Assembly (NCBI GenBank): GCA_052145775.1
Contig: JBKQNY010000209.1
Span: 1 to 40,171 of the forward strand
Direction: 5' to 3'
Length of the DNA: 40,171 bases
Source: CAVYPR01 sp052145775
Lineage (GTDB): Bacteria > Actinomycetota > Acidimicrobiia > Acidimicrobiales > RAAP-2
Shown here: positions 6,285 through 14,291 of the stretch, piece after piece
Layout: each line of letters opens with the position of its first letter
How positions within the stretch are numbered: the stretch's first letter is position 1
Program-made: the position numbers and the translations under genes
The notes under the pieces: generated by a model
Told to the model about the DNA's origin: nothing
The model's input: only the letters and a program-made list of their open reading frames with translations
Database searches by the model: none

Positions 6285-8834
6285 CTAGCCCCGTCCGACG
6301 GCGCCGAGGATCTGGGACAGGCGACCCCGGTACTTCCGGGTGAAGGCGACGTTGATGGCCAGGCGCTCGAGGGACTGGGTGACCGTGCGCTGCCGGCCGG
6401 ACAGCGGGTGGTCGGCCAAGAACCGCTCGACGTCGTCGGCCACGTCGGGCGTCCCGCACAGTCCCCTCACGCCGTCGACCATGCGGGCGTGGCTGTTCAT
6501 CGGGAAGCGGTCGAGGAGCATGTCCCAGTGCACCTTCACCTCCTCCCACACCGCGGGACCGGCCACGCGGTTGGAGAGGAGGGTGGCCACCAGGTACGGC
6601 CCGTTCTGCGTGCGCACCTCGGTGCGGGCCAGGACGAAGGTGCGCCGGCCGAGGGCCGGGTCGGGGAAGGTGGCCAGAGCCGTCAGGTACCGCAGCTCCT
6701 CCTGGGGGTTGGCCGGATGGCGGTAGCGGTCGAGCATCGTCTCGTAGTCCCCGGGTCGCACCTGGTGGGCCACGGCGGCCAGCACCGCCCCCTCGATATC
6801 GGGGTCGACAGGGTCGGGGCCGTCGAACCGCCGGGCCGCCTCGGCCCGCACACCGGGGTCGGCCCCGATCGTCCCGAGGCTGGAGAGCACGAGCGCGCGC
6901 GACGTGGGGACGCGCTCGCCCTCACCCTGCCGGTGGTCCCAGCCGAGCCGGGCCGACGTCGGTCCGAACAGGGCCCGGGTGCCCGACGCCACCGCATCGC
7001 GTTCGTCGTCGGAGGCGGCGCGATCGCAGAGGCCAAGGGCCGCGGCGACCAGGGAGAAGATGGCCGGCTCCTCCTCGTCGGAGAGGTCCGCGGCGAGGGT
7101 CAGGAACGTCGACAGCTCGGCCCGTCCCGCCAGCACCAGGGCCCAGGCGTCGGCGGAGAGGTTGAACCGCTCGAGGGGGTCGAGCTCCCCCAGCCGCCCG
7201 GTGAACGGGGAGAGGTCGTCGTAGGAGAGGCGGTAGACGCCCCAGCCCCCGGCGTTGACCACCTCGCCCGCCGGGCGCAGCACCGTGTTGGCCCCCAGCA
7301 GGACGCGCTCGCCCGGGGTGCCGTCGAGCGTGCGGGCCAGGACGGGGACCTCCCACACCGCGCCGATGGCGCTCTCCTCGCCGGCGGGCGGCGGGCCGTA
7401 GGAGAAGGGGGCCTGGGACAGGGTGTCGCGGCCGACGGACACGATCGGGTGGCCGCCCTGGAGGATCCAGGAGTTCATCATCGCCGTGACCGGTTGGCCG
7501 CTCACCTCCTCGAGGGAGGCCCACAGGTCGGCGGTGACCGTGTTGGCGTAGGCGTGGGCGGCCAGGTAGTGGCGGACGCCCTCGCGGAAGACCTCGGCGC
7601 CGAGGTAGCGCTCGAGCATGCGCAGGACGCTGCCACCCTTCTGGTAGGTGAGCACGTCGAACATGCCGTCGGCCTCCTCCGGCGCCCCCACCGGGTACTC
7701 GATGGCCCGGGTGGTGTGCAGTCCGTCGACCGCCAGGGCGGCCTCGCGCTCGAGTCCGAAGGTGACCCAGCGCTGCCAGGCCGGGCGGAAGGCATCGACG
7801 CACAGAACCTCCATGAAGGTGGCGAAGGCCTCGTTCAGCCAGATCCCCTCCCACCAGCCCATGGTGACCAGGTCCCCGAACCACATGTGAGCGATCTCGT
7901 GGCAGACCACGTCGGCCACCCGCTCGAGATCGGTGCGTGCCGCCGACGACGGGTCGACGAGCAACGCCGTCTCCCTGAAGGTCACGCAGCCCAGGTTCTC
8001 CATGGCCCCGAAGGCGAAGTCGGGGATGGCCACGAGGTCGAGCTTGTCCCCGGGGTAGGCGATGGCGAAGTAGTCGGAGAAGAACCGCAGTGCGTGGGCG
8101 GCCACCTCGAGGGCGAAAGGCGTGAGGCCGGCCCGGCCCGGCACATGCACGACCCGGACCTCCACGCCGTCGACCACGACAGGGTCGGTGGCCTCGAGGT
8201 CGCCGACCACGAAGGCCACCAGGTAGGTCGACATCTTCATGGTCGGACTGAAGCGCACGGCCCGCTTGCCCGTCCCCGCCACCGGCTCCTCACCGAGCAC
8301 CGGCGAGTTAGAGAAGGCCGCCAACCCCTCGTCGACCACCAGGGTGATGTCGAAGACCGCCTTGCGGTCCGGCTCGTCCCAGCAGGGGAAGGCGCGGCGG
8401 GCGTCGGTCGCCTCCATCTGCGTGGTGGCCAGCGTCCGGGTGACACCCGACTGGTCGGTGAAGGTGCTGCGGTAGAAGCCGCGCAGCTTGTCGTTGAGGA
8501 TCCCGGCGAACGAGCAGCGGAGGGTGGCCGGTCCCGCGGGCACGTCCGAGTCGAACGAGAAGGCGACCCGCTCCGCCGCCTCGTCGAGGGTGACCGCGGC
8601 TGCCATCTCCCCTGTGCCACGGACCAGCAGTGAGGCCTCGGTAATGGCCAGCTCGACGGCGTTGCACACGATCTCGCGGGTCGGCTCGTGCACCGTGAGC
8701 TCGATCTCCGCCGTGCCCGTGAAGGCGGCCTCTGCCAGGTCGGGGGTGAGCGTGAGGCCGTAGCGCAGGGGCTCGACGTGGCGGGGAAGGCGGTGGGCCC
8801 GGTCGGGCGCGGCGGGGTCGGCGGTGGTGGTCAT
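6285..8834 (-). CDS. pepN: aminopeptidase N, M1 family zinc metallopeptidase
   Basis: The 849-residue protein is a full-length actinobacterial-type PepN that removes N-terminal residues from peptides in the cytoplasm. Diagnostic motifs are FGAMENLG (substrate N-terminus recognition, about residues 273-280), HEIAHMWFGD with the second zinc glutamate 18 residues on in NEAFATF (about 311-337), and the transition-state tyrosine in TYQKGGSVL (about 396-404). An ERAP1-like helical C-terminal domain follows. ATG 8834 is chosen because TAGCCT lies 7 nt upstream, giving a leaderless start divergent from the PfkB gene; upstream in-frame sequence is low-complexity. The GDT1-family gene follows 44 nt downstream and may be cotranscribed. 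Confidence 0.95.
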   Translation of the reverse strand: MTTTADPAAPDRAHRLPRHVEPLRYGLTLTPDLAEAAFTGTAEIELTVHEPTREIVCNAVELAITEASLLVRGTGEMAAAVTLDEAAERVAFSFDSDVPAGPATLRCSFAGILNDKLRGFYRSTFTDQSGVTRTLATTQMEATDARRAFPCWDEPDRKAVFDITLVVDEGLAAFSNSPVLGEEPVAGTGKRAVRFSPTMKMSTYLVAFVVGDLEATDPVVVDGVEVRVVHVPGRAGLTPFALEVAAHALRFFSDYFAIAYPGDKLDLVAIPDFAFGAMENLGCVTFRETALLVDPSSAARTDLERVADVVCHEIAHMWFGDLVTMGWWEGIWLNEAFATFMEVLCVDAFRPAWQRWVTFGLEREAALAVDGLHTTRAIEYPVGAPEEADGMFDVLTYQKGGSVLRMLERYLGAEVFREGVRHYLAAHAYANTVTADLWASLEEVSGQPVTAMMNSWILQGGHPIVSVGRDTLSQAPFSYGPPPAGEESAIGAVWEVPVLARTLDGTPGERVLLGANTVLRPAGEVVNAGGWGVYRLSYDDLSPFTGRLGELDPLERFNLSADAWALVLAGRAELSTFLTLAADLSDEEEPAIFSLVAAALGLCDRAASDDERDAVASGTRALFGPTSARLGWDHRQGEGERVPTSRALVLSSLGTIGADPGVRAEAARRFDGPDPVDPDIEGAVLAAVAHQVRPGDYETMLDRYRHPANPQEELRYLTALATFPDPALGRRTFVLARTEVRTQNGPYLVATLLSNRVAGPAVWEEVKVHWDMLLDRFPMNSHARMVDGVRGLCGTPDVADDVERFLADHPLSGRQRTVTQSLERLAINVAFTRKYRGRLSQILGAVGRG

Positions 8835-8841
8835 CGGCGTG

Positions 8842-8847
8842 AGGCTA
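8842..8847 (-). promoter_or_regulatory. leaderless -10 (TAGCCT) of pepN
   Basis: On the minus strand TAGCCT ends 7 nt before the pepN ATG, so transcription would begin at or next to the start codon. No convincing -35 box or ribosome binding site is visible. Confidence 0.6.
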
Positions 8848-8878
8848 CAGCCCGACCGGGAGGACATTGCCACCCGAC

Positions 8879-8884
8879 TACCCT
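8879..8884 (+). promoter_or_regulatory. leaderless -10 (TACCCT) of the PfkB-family gene
   Basis: TACCCT lies 6 nt before GTG 8891 and supports that start over the in-frame TTG at 8867, which would sit upstream of the promoter. Confidence 0.6.
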
Positions 8885-8890
8885 CGTCGG

Positions 8891-9940
8891 GTGGTCGATG
8901 CCCGAACGGTGACACCGGCGCCCGCGCCGGTGCTCGACGTGGTGGGCATCGGGTCCCCGCTCGTCGACGTCCTCGCCGTGGCCACCGACGACCAGGTCGC
9001 CGCGTCCGGCCTCGAACGCGGGTCGATGGCCCTCGTCGACCTGGCCCACGCCGAGAGGATTTACGCCTCCATGGGGTCCGCCACCGAGGCGTCTGGCGGC
9101 TCCGCCGCCAACACCGTGGCCGGGGTGGCCGCACTCGGCGGGACCGCCGGCTTCGTGGGCAAGATCGCCGATGACCTCCTCGGGGAGGTCTTCGTCCACG
9201 ACATCACGGCCGCCGGGGTGGAGTTCACCCCGGTGTGGGCCCCGTCCGACGAGGCGACTCCGACCGACCGTGAGCTGCTGGGCACCGGTCGTTGCCTGGT
9301 GCTGGTCACCGGGGACGCCGAGCGCACCATGGCCACCCACCTCGGGGTGGCCACCACCATCGGTCCCGAGGACGTGCCCGCCGCGCTGGTGGGCCGGGGG
9401 AGGGTCGTCTACCTCGAGGGCTACCTCTGGGACCTCCCGCCGGCCAAGGAGGCCATGCGGCGGGCGATCGCCGTGGCGCACGACAGCGACGGCTCGGTCG
9501 CCCTCTCGCTCTCCGACGCCTTCTGCGTCGACCGCCACCGCCGCGAGTTCCTGGACCTCCTCCTGGGCGACGTCGACGTCCTCTTCGCCAACGAGGCGGA
9601 GATCACCCGTCTCTTCGGTATGCCCTCCCTGGACCGGGCGGTCGCCTCCGCCGAGGAGACCGGCCTGCTCGTGGCGGTCACGCTCGGGGCCAAGGGCTCG
9701 GTGGTGCTGACGGCCAGCGGGCCGGTGGAGATACCGGCGCAGCCGGTGAACGAGGTCGTGGACACCACCGGTGCCGGCGACCTCTACGCCGCCGGCTTCC
9801 TCTACGGCCTGACCCACGGGTCGGACCCCGAGGCCTGCGCTCGCCTCGGCGCCTTGTGCGCCGGGGAGATCATCGGCCACCTCGGGGCCCGCCCGCAGCA
9901 GGACCTCCGCGCCCTGGCGACCGAGGCGGGCTTCGTCTGA
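8891..9940 (+). CDS. PfkB-family carbohydrate/nucleoside kinase (adenosine-kinase-like)
   Basis: The 349-residue ribokinase-superfamily protein has both PfkB signatures: the substrate-side GGSAANTVAGVAALG (about residues 66-80) and the ATP-side DTTGAGDLYAAGFLYG (about 291-306), whose last Asp is the catalytic base. The order and the short N-terminal DVVGIGSPLVDVLA resemble bacterial adenosine kinase-like sugar kinases; the phosphorylated substrate is not certain. GTG 8891 is preferred because TACCCT lies 6 nt upstream, indicating a leaderless mRNA; TTG 8867 would add eight residues. It diverges from pepN over 56 bp and is followed by ychF, which has its own promoter-like TACGCT. Confidence 0.85.
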   Translation: MVDARTVTPAPAPVLDVVGIGSPLVDVLAVATDDQVAASGLERGSMALVDLAHAERIYASMGSATEASGGSAANTVAGVAALGGTAGFVGKIADDLLGEVFVHDITAAGVEFTPVWAPSDEATPTDRELLGTGRCLVLVTGDAERTMATHLGVATTIGPEDVPAALVGRGRVVYLEGYLWDLPPAKEAMRRAIAVAHDSDGSVALSLSDAFCVDRHRREFLDLLLGDVDVLFANEAEITRLFGMPSLDRAVASAEETGLLVAVTLGAKGSVVLTASGPVEIPAQPVNEVVDTTGAGDLYAAGFLYGLTHGSDPEACARLGALCAGEIIGHLGARPQQDLRALATEAGFV

Positions 9941-9975
9941 GCACGTCGGGAAGAGCGGCCCTCCGGCGTGGCCTA

Positions 9976-9981
9976 CGCTCC
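9976..9981 (+). promoter_or_regulatory. -10 (TACGCT) of ychF
   Basis: TACGCT lies about 45 nt before the ychF GTG. Unlike most first genes here, ychF would therefore have a short leader carrying a ribosome binding site (GGAGG at 10012-10016). Confidence 0.5.
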
Positions 9982-10025
9982 CGAGGCGCACGTCACCGGA
10001 CGCGGCAAGGTTGGAGGAACCGTCA

Positions 10026-11111
<1,086 letters not shown>

Positions 11112-11126
11112 GAGGTCGTCTCGCCC

Positions 11127-11651
11127 TCATCCGGTCACTTTGGCGATGCCCGCCGTGGATATCCGGAAGCCCTTGCCGTTGGCGGTGCAGGTGACGCCGG
11201 TGGTGGCCGACGAACAGCGGTACGGCCCGACGCCGGTGGTCGTGCCGTAGGCGAGGGTGGGCGTTGTCAGTCCCGGGTTTCCCAGGCACTGCATCCCTGT
11301 GCACGTCGTGTAGGTGCCGTCAGCGCTGAGCGTCGCCGACCGGGGAGGTGTGTTCGTCTGGCAGAAGGTCGATGTCAGTCCGGACCGCTGGTGATCGACC
11401 TCGCAGCTGATGTTGCCCGAAGGCGAAAGAAACTCGCCGCCGCTGGCCGTCTGCATGGCCACGAGGGTCGTGGTCGTGGTCGACGGAGCGGTGGTGGCCG
11501 TGGCCGGTGCGCCGGAGGTCGTGGTGGCGGATGGCCCGCTGGTCGTCGTGGTGCTCGAGGCGCTCGGCGACCCCGAGCCGCAGGCGGCCAGGGCGAGCAC
11601 GGCGACCGCGGTCAACCCCATGGCCGCCGCCCCGCTACGCCGAAGACGCAC
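11127..11651 (-). CDS. secreted lipoprotein with Thr-rich linker (DUF6636-like C-terminus)
   Basis: The 174-residue protein starts with a charged n-region, a hydrophobic stretch and a lipobox LAAC (Cys at residue 24), so it should be lipid-anchored on the outer face of the membrane. A low-complexity Ser/Thr/Ala linker follows (about residues 30-65). The globular C-terminal part has FLSPSGNISCEV, CLG, YRC, VTC and GKGFRIS with six cysteines that could form disulfides. The SPSGNI.C ... GFRIS pattern resembles DUF6636 proteins of actinobacteria, from memory only. Function unknown. GTG 11651 is supported by TACACT 6 nt upstream. The gene diverges from the DinB-like gene and converges on ychF. Confidence 0.8.
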   Translation of the reverse strand: MRLRRSGAAAMGLTAVAVLALAACGSGSPSASSTTTTSGPSATTTSGAPATATTAPSTTTTTLVAMQTASGGEFLSPSGNISCEVDHQRSGLTSTFCQTNTPPRSATLSADGTYTTCTGMQCLGNPGLTTPTLAYGTTTGVGPYRCSSATTGVTCTANGKGFRISTAGIAKVTG

Positions 11652-11657
11652 GCCGCG

Positions 11658-11663
11658 AGTGTA
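11658..11663 (-). promoter_or_regulatory. leaderless -10 (TACACT) of the lipoprotein gene
   Basis: On the minus strand TACACT lies 6 nt before GTG 11651, with no ribosome binding site between. Confidence 0.55.
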
Positions 11664-11733
11664 CGGCCCTGGTGGAAGGATCCGGCCCGCGGCCGGGTGG
11701 CTCCGGGCCGAGCCAGCACGTCCACCGCGGTCG

Positions 11734-11739
11734 TACGCT
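11734..11739 (+). promoter_or_regulatory. leaderless -10 (TACGCT) of the DinB-like gene
   Basis: TACGCT lies 6 nt before GTG 11746 and fixes that start; the frame is open further upstream but without coding character. Confidence 0.55.
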
Positions 11740-11745
11740 CTGGCG

Positions 11746-12222
11746 GTGCCCGACCAGAAGCCGCCCCGCCTCGAAGCAGGGGAGCGCGAGACGCTCCTGG
11801 CGCTCCTCGGCTACCAGCGCCAGTCCCTCGTCGGCAAGATCGAAGGCGTCGACGAGGAGGAGGCGCGCCGCTCGCCCGTCGGCAGCGGCACGTCGCTCCT
11901 GTGGCTGGTGAAGCACCTGGCGCGGGCGGAGTCGACCTGGGTGCTGCGTCGGTTCGCCGGGTCGACCCAGGACCTGCCGCCCGAGGCGGTGGTGCCGTCC
12001 GACACGGTGGCGTCGGCGGTCGCCGACTACCGGGCAACCTGGGAGCGGGTGGACGCCGTCATCGCCGCCGCCCCCTCGCTCGACGTTACGTGCGCGGACG
12101 TGGGGGACCAGTCGCCGGTCAACCTGCGGTGGGTCGTGTCGCACCTGCTCGAGGAGACGGCCCGCCATGCCGGCCACGCCGACATCCTGCGTGAGCTCAT
12201 CGACGGCCAGACCGGCCGCTAG
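11746..12222 (+). CDS. DinB-family (DUF664) protein
   Basis: The 158-residue protein has the four-helix DinB layout with metal-binding histidines placed as in DUF664 proteins: VKHLARAE (about residues 52-59) and EETARHAGHADILRELIDG (about 137-155). Actinobacterial members include mycothiol-dependent S-transferases, so a thiol-dependent transfer or detoxification role is plausible but not shown. GTG 11746 is chosen because TACGCT ends 6 nt upstream. The gene is monocistronic: a divergent lipoprotein gene lies upstream and a convergent hypothetical gene ends 17 nt downstream. Confidence 0.82.
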   Translation: MPDQKPPRLEAGERETLLALLGYQRQSLVGKIEGVDEEEARRSPVGSGTSLLWLVKHLARAESTWVLRRFAGSTQDLPPEAVVPSDTVASAVADYRATWERVDAVIAAAPSLDVTCADVGDQSPVNLRWVVSHLLEETARHAGHADILRELIDGQTGR

Positions 12223-12239
12223 ACGAACCGTCGACCCCG

Positions 12240-12875
12240 TCAGCCGTCGGCCGACCCGGTCCGTTCATCGACATCGGGTGGATCGGGAGGGAGAAAGGAG
12301 AGGGGCAGGTCGGCCAGCCGGACGAGGGTGGACGAGATCCAGCCGACGAGCGCCTCGACGATCGGCTCGAGGGTGGTCGGGTCCCCGAGCATCCCCACGT
12401 CGAGGCCGATCGAACCCTCGTAGGTGGCTTCCACCGCCCACCGGACGGCGCCGGCGTCGCCCGGCTCACCGTGTACCTCCTCGATGGTGGTCGACGAGCG
12501 CTCGAGCGCCTCGTCCCCGATCGGGGGGCTCTCGGCCGGGAGCACGGCCAGCACCGTCCCGGCGGCCGGGCGCTGGGCCAGGCGTTGGATGCGCAGCGCC
12601 ACCCCGACCACGACCTCGGGGAGCTCGTCGGGCGTCTCGCCGATGGACCAGCTGCGGTACGAAGTCTGGCTCCAGGTCGGCCAGTCGAGCGACAGGTCGG
12701 CCCGCACGCGCGGCGGCTGGCCCTCCCCGGGGAGGCTGTAGCTCGTCTCCCAGGAGACGTCGCCCAAGAAGACGTCCACCTGGAAGCGCTCCTCCACCGC
12801 CTGGCGCTGGAGGAGCGCTCGCTCGAACGAGCTGCGGACGGTGCCGATGAGATCGACGAGGAGATGATCGAGCAC
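12240..12875 (-). CDS. hypothetical protein, 211 aa
   Basis: I do not recognise this family. The 211-residue soluble protein has no signal peptide or membrane segment. It opens with an amphipathic helix (SSFERALLQRQAVEERFQVDVFLG) then alternating strands such as VSWETSYSLPGE and VRADLSLDWPTWS, and acidic later helices (LEPIVEALVGWISSTLVRLA), with a Pro/Asp-rich tail. GTG 12875 is supported by TAACCT 9 nt upstream. It diverges from the glycerophosphodiesterase gene over only 39 bp and converges on the DinB-like gene. The third-position GC bias and long open frame argue that it is real. Confidence 0.65.
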   Translation of the reverse strand: MLDHLLVDLIGTVRSSFERALLQRQAVEERFQVDVFLGDVSWETSYSLPGEGQPPRVRADLSLDWPTWSQTSYRSWSIGETPDELPEVVVGVALRIQRLAQRPAAGTVLAVLPAESPPIGDEALERSSTTIEEVHGEPGDAGAVRWAVEATYEGSIGLDVGMLGDPTTLEPIVEALVGWISSTLVRLADLPLSFLPPDPPDVDERTGSADG

Positions 12876-12884
12876 GGCAGTTCG

Positions 12885-12890
12885 AGGTTA
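12885..12890 (-). promoter_or_regulatory. leaderless -10 (TAACCT) of the 211-aa gene
   Basis: On the minus strand TAACCT lies 9 nt before GTG 12875. It is only 12 bp from the oppositely directed TACCAT, so the two promoters overlap. Confidence 0.5.
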
Positions 12891-12902
12891 CCGCCCGGCC
12901 GG

Positions 12903-12908
12903 TACCAT
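12903..12908 (+). promoter_or_regulatory. leaderless -10 (TACCAT) of the glycerophosphodiesterase gene
   Basis: TACCAT lies 6 nt before GTG 12915. The frame is open far upstream inside the opposite gene, so this hexamer decides the start. Confidence 0.5.
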
Positions 12909-12914
12909 GCCGCC

Positions 12915-13775
12915 GTGAACCCTTGGCTCGATCGCCGCGTGATCGCCTACGCCCACCAGGGGGGCGCGTGGGAGGAGCCCTCGTCCACTCTCTTCGCCAT
13001 CGAGCGGGCGCTCGAGGCCGGGGCCGATGCCATCGAGCTCGATGTGCACGCCACCGCCGACGGTGAGCTGGTGGTCTGCCACGACGCCACCGTTGACCGG
13101 ACCACCGACGGGCACGGGCGCATCGCCGACCTGACCCTGGCCGAGCTGAAGACCCTCGACAACGCGTTCTGGTTCATCCCCGGCGCCGACGTCACCCCCG
13201 GACGATCCGGGTCGGACTACCCCTATCGTGGCCGCGCCGACTCGGACCGCCGCTTTCGGATCGCCACCCTGCGCGAGGTCCTCGAGTCGTTCCCCGGCGT
13301 GCTGCTCAACCTCGACGTCAAGCAGACCGCGCCGGTCGTCGCCCCCTACGAGGCGGCCCTGGCCGGCCTGCTGGCCGAGTTCGGGCGCACCGACGACGTG
13401 ATCGTCGCCTCCTTCCTCGACCCCGCCACCGACGCCTTCTCCGAGGTGGCCCCGGCCGTCCCCACCTCGGCCGGCACGCTGGCCACGGCCGAGTTCTGGC
13501 GGGCCGTCCACGACGGCACCGAGCTCCCACGCACCCGCGCCGTGGCCTTCCAGGTGCCTGAACGCCAGGGGGACCTCGTCGTGGTGGACGAGGCGTTCGT
13601 CGAGGCGGCCCACGGACGAGGCATCGCCGTGCACGTGTGGACCGTGAACGAGGAGGCTCAGATGGAGCGCCTGCTCGACCTCGGGGTCGACGGCATCATC
13701 TCCGACCTGCCCACCACCCTGGTCGGGGTCCTCCTCCGCCGGGGCGTCACCTGGCGGCGCGCCGATGGCCGATGA
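12915..13775 (+). CDS. glycerophosphodiester phosphodiesterase
   Basis: The 286-residue TIM-barrel protein belongs to the GDPD family, which hydrolyses glycerophosphodiesters to glycerol-3-phosphate and an alcohol. The catalytic pattern is visible: AHQGGAWEEPSST (first His, about residue 14), ELDVHATADGELVVCHD (metal-binding E-x-D and second catalytic His, about 41-57), LLNLDVKQ (about 130), and the C-terminal VHVWTVNEE ... GVDGIISD typical of the family. The usual HRG is HQG here, as in some actinobacterial members. No signal peptide is seen, so it is cytoplasmic. GTG 12915 is chosen from the leaderless TACCAT; upstream in-frame sequence lies antisense within the neighbouring gene. Confidence 0.88.
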   Translation: MNPWLDRRVIAYAHQGGAWEEPSSTLFAIERALEAGADAIELDVHATADGELVVCHDATVDRTTDGHGRIADLTLAELKTLDNAFWFIPGADVTPGRSGSDYPYRGRADSDRRFRIATLREVLESFPGVLLNLDVKQTAPVVAPYEAALAGLLAEFGRTDDVIVASFLDPATDAFSEVAPAVPTSAGTLATAEFWRAVHDGTELPRTRAVAFQVPERQGDLVVVDEAFVEAAHGRGIAVHVWTVNEEAQMERLLDLGVDGIISDLPTTLVGVLLRRGVTWRRADGR

Positions 13776-13790
13776 AGTCAGCCGGCGGCG

Positions 13791-13874
13791 TCAGCCGCGG
13801 CCGCAGTTCGGCTTCTTGCCGTGGTTGGCCTTCTTCTTGGCCCGCAGCTTACGCTTCACCGTCCGCTTCGACAT
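13791..13874 (-). CDS. bL37-like small ribosomal protein (27 aa)
   Basis: The 27-residue, strongly basic peptide reads MSKRTVKRKLRAKKK then ANHGKKPN and a short CGRG tail. The lysine/arginine-rich N-terminus followed by ANHGK(K/R)PN matches the tiny actinobacterial large-subunit protein bL37 described from mycobacterial ribosomes, as I remember that family; the CGRG extension is unusual. ATG 13874 is preceded by TAAGAT at 9 nt on the minus strand. The gene lies in the 174-bp space between the glycerophosphodiesterase stop and the DUF192 start and would be missed by length-filtered gene callers. Confidence 0.72.
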   Translation of the reverse strand: MSKRTVKRKLRAKKKANHGKKPNCGRG

Positions 13875-13883
13875 AAGTCGGCC

Positions 13884-13889
13884 ATCTTA
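13884..13889 (-). promoter_or_regulatory. -10 (TAAGAT) of the bL37-like gene
   Basis: On the minus strand TAAGAT, the closest match to TATAAT in this set, lies 9 nt before the ATG. There is no ribosome binding site. Confidence 0.5.
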
Positions 13890-13900
13890 GGCCGCCCGGC

Positions 13901-13906
13901 TAGCGT
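13901..13906 (+). promoter_or_regulatory. leaderless -10 (TAGCGT) of the uORF-DUF192-rsmI transcript
   Basis: TAGCGT lies 8 nt before GTG 13915, which begins a 12-codon upstream ORF rather than DUF192 itself. Confidence 0.5.
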
Positions 13907-13914
13907 CGGTCCAC

Positions 13915-13953
13915 GTGGAGCCACCGCAACGGCGCCGACCGGGCCGCCCGTGA
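13915..13953 (+). CDS. possible leaderless 12-codon upstream ORF coupled to DUF192
   Basis: GTG 13915 opens a short frame, M-E-P-P-Q-R-R-R-P-G-R-P, ending in TGA 13951-13953 that overlaps the DUF192 GTG as GTGA. A promoter-like TAGCGT sits 8 nt before it, so the mRNA would begin at this codon. The peptide is proline- and arginine-rich, a composition that can slow ribosomes. Role as a leader for translational coupling is inference; expression is unproven. Confidence 0.4.
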   Translation: MEPPQRRRPGRP

Positions 13954-14291
13954 GAACGGCCTGGCTGCTCTGCGAGGGCAAGGTACTGGCCTCGCTGGAG
14001 GTGGCCGAGAGCCTCCTCGACCGCACCAGGGGACTGCTGGGAAGGTCCGACTACCAGGGCGCCATGCTGTTCCCCAGGACCCGGGCCGTCCACACCGTCG
14101 GCATGCGGTTCGACCTCGACGTGGCCTTCCTCGACAGGGACCTGGTGGTTATCGACTCACTTCGCCTGGCCCCGATGCGCGCCACGTTGCCCCGCCGCCG
14201 GACCCGCAACGTGCTGGAGGCGCCGGCAGGGTCCTTCGCGCGCTGGGAGCTCAAGGCGGGACAGCGCCTCGAGATCCGGGAGACCGCTTGA
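13950..14291 (+). CDS. DUF192 family protein
   Basis: The 113-residue protein matches the compact DUF192 beta-barrel: SLLDRTRGLLGRSDYQGAM (about residues 21-39), FPRTRAVHTVGMRFDLDVAFLDRD (about 41-64), and a C-terminal LEAPAGSFARWELKAGQ. No signal peptide is seen, unlike many family members, so it is probably cytoplasmic. The biochemical role of the family is not established. GTG 13950 forms a GTGA overlap with a 12-codon upstream ORF; its own stop overlaps the TTG start of rsmI as TTGA, so the two are coupled. Confidence 0.85.
   Translation: MRTAWLLCEGKVLASLEVAESLLDRTRGLLGRSDYQGAMLFPRTRAVHTVGMRFDLDVAFLDRDLVVIDSLRLAPMRATLPRRRTRNVLEAPAGSFARWELKAGQRLEIRETA

Noticed and set aside
6243..8633. 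Long open frame of about 800 codons on the plus strand across pepN
   Set aside because: It is antisense to a complete M1 aminopeptidase and its translation is low-complexity His/Gly/Arg/Val sequence with no family motif; typical GC-rich shadow.
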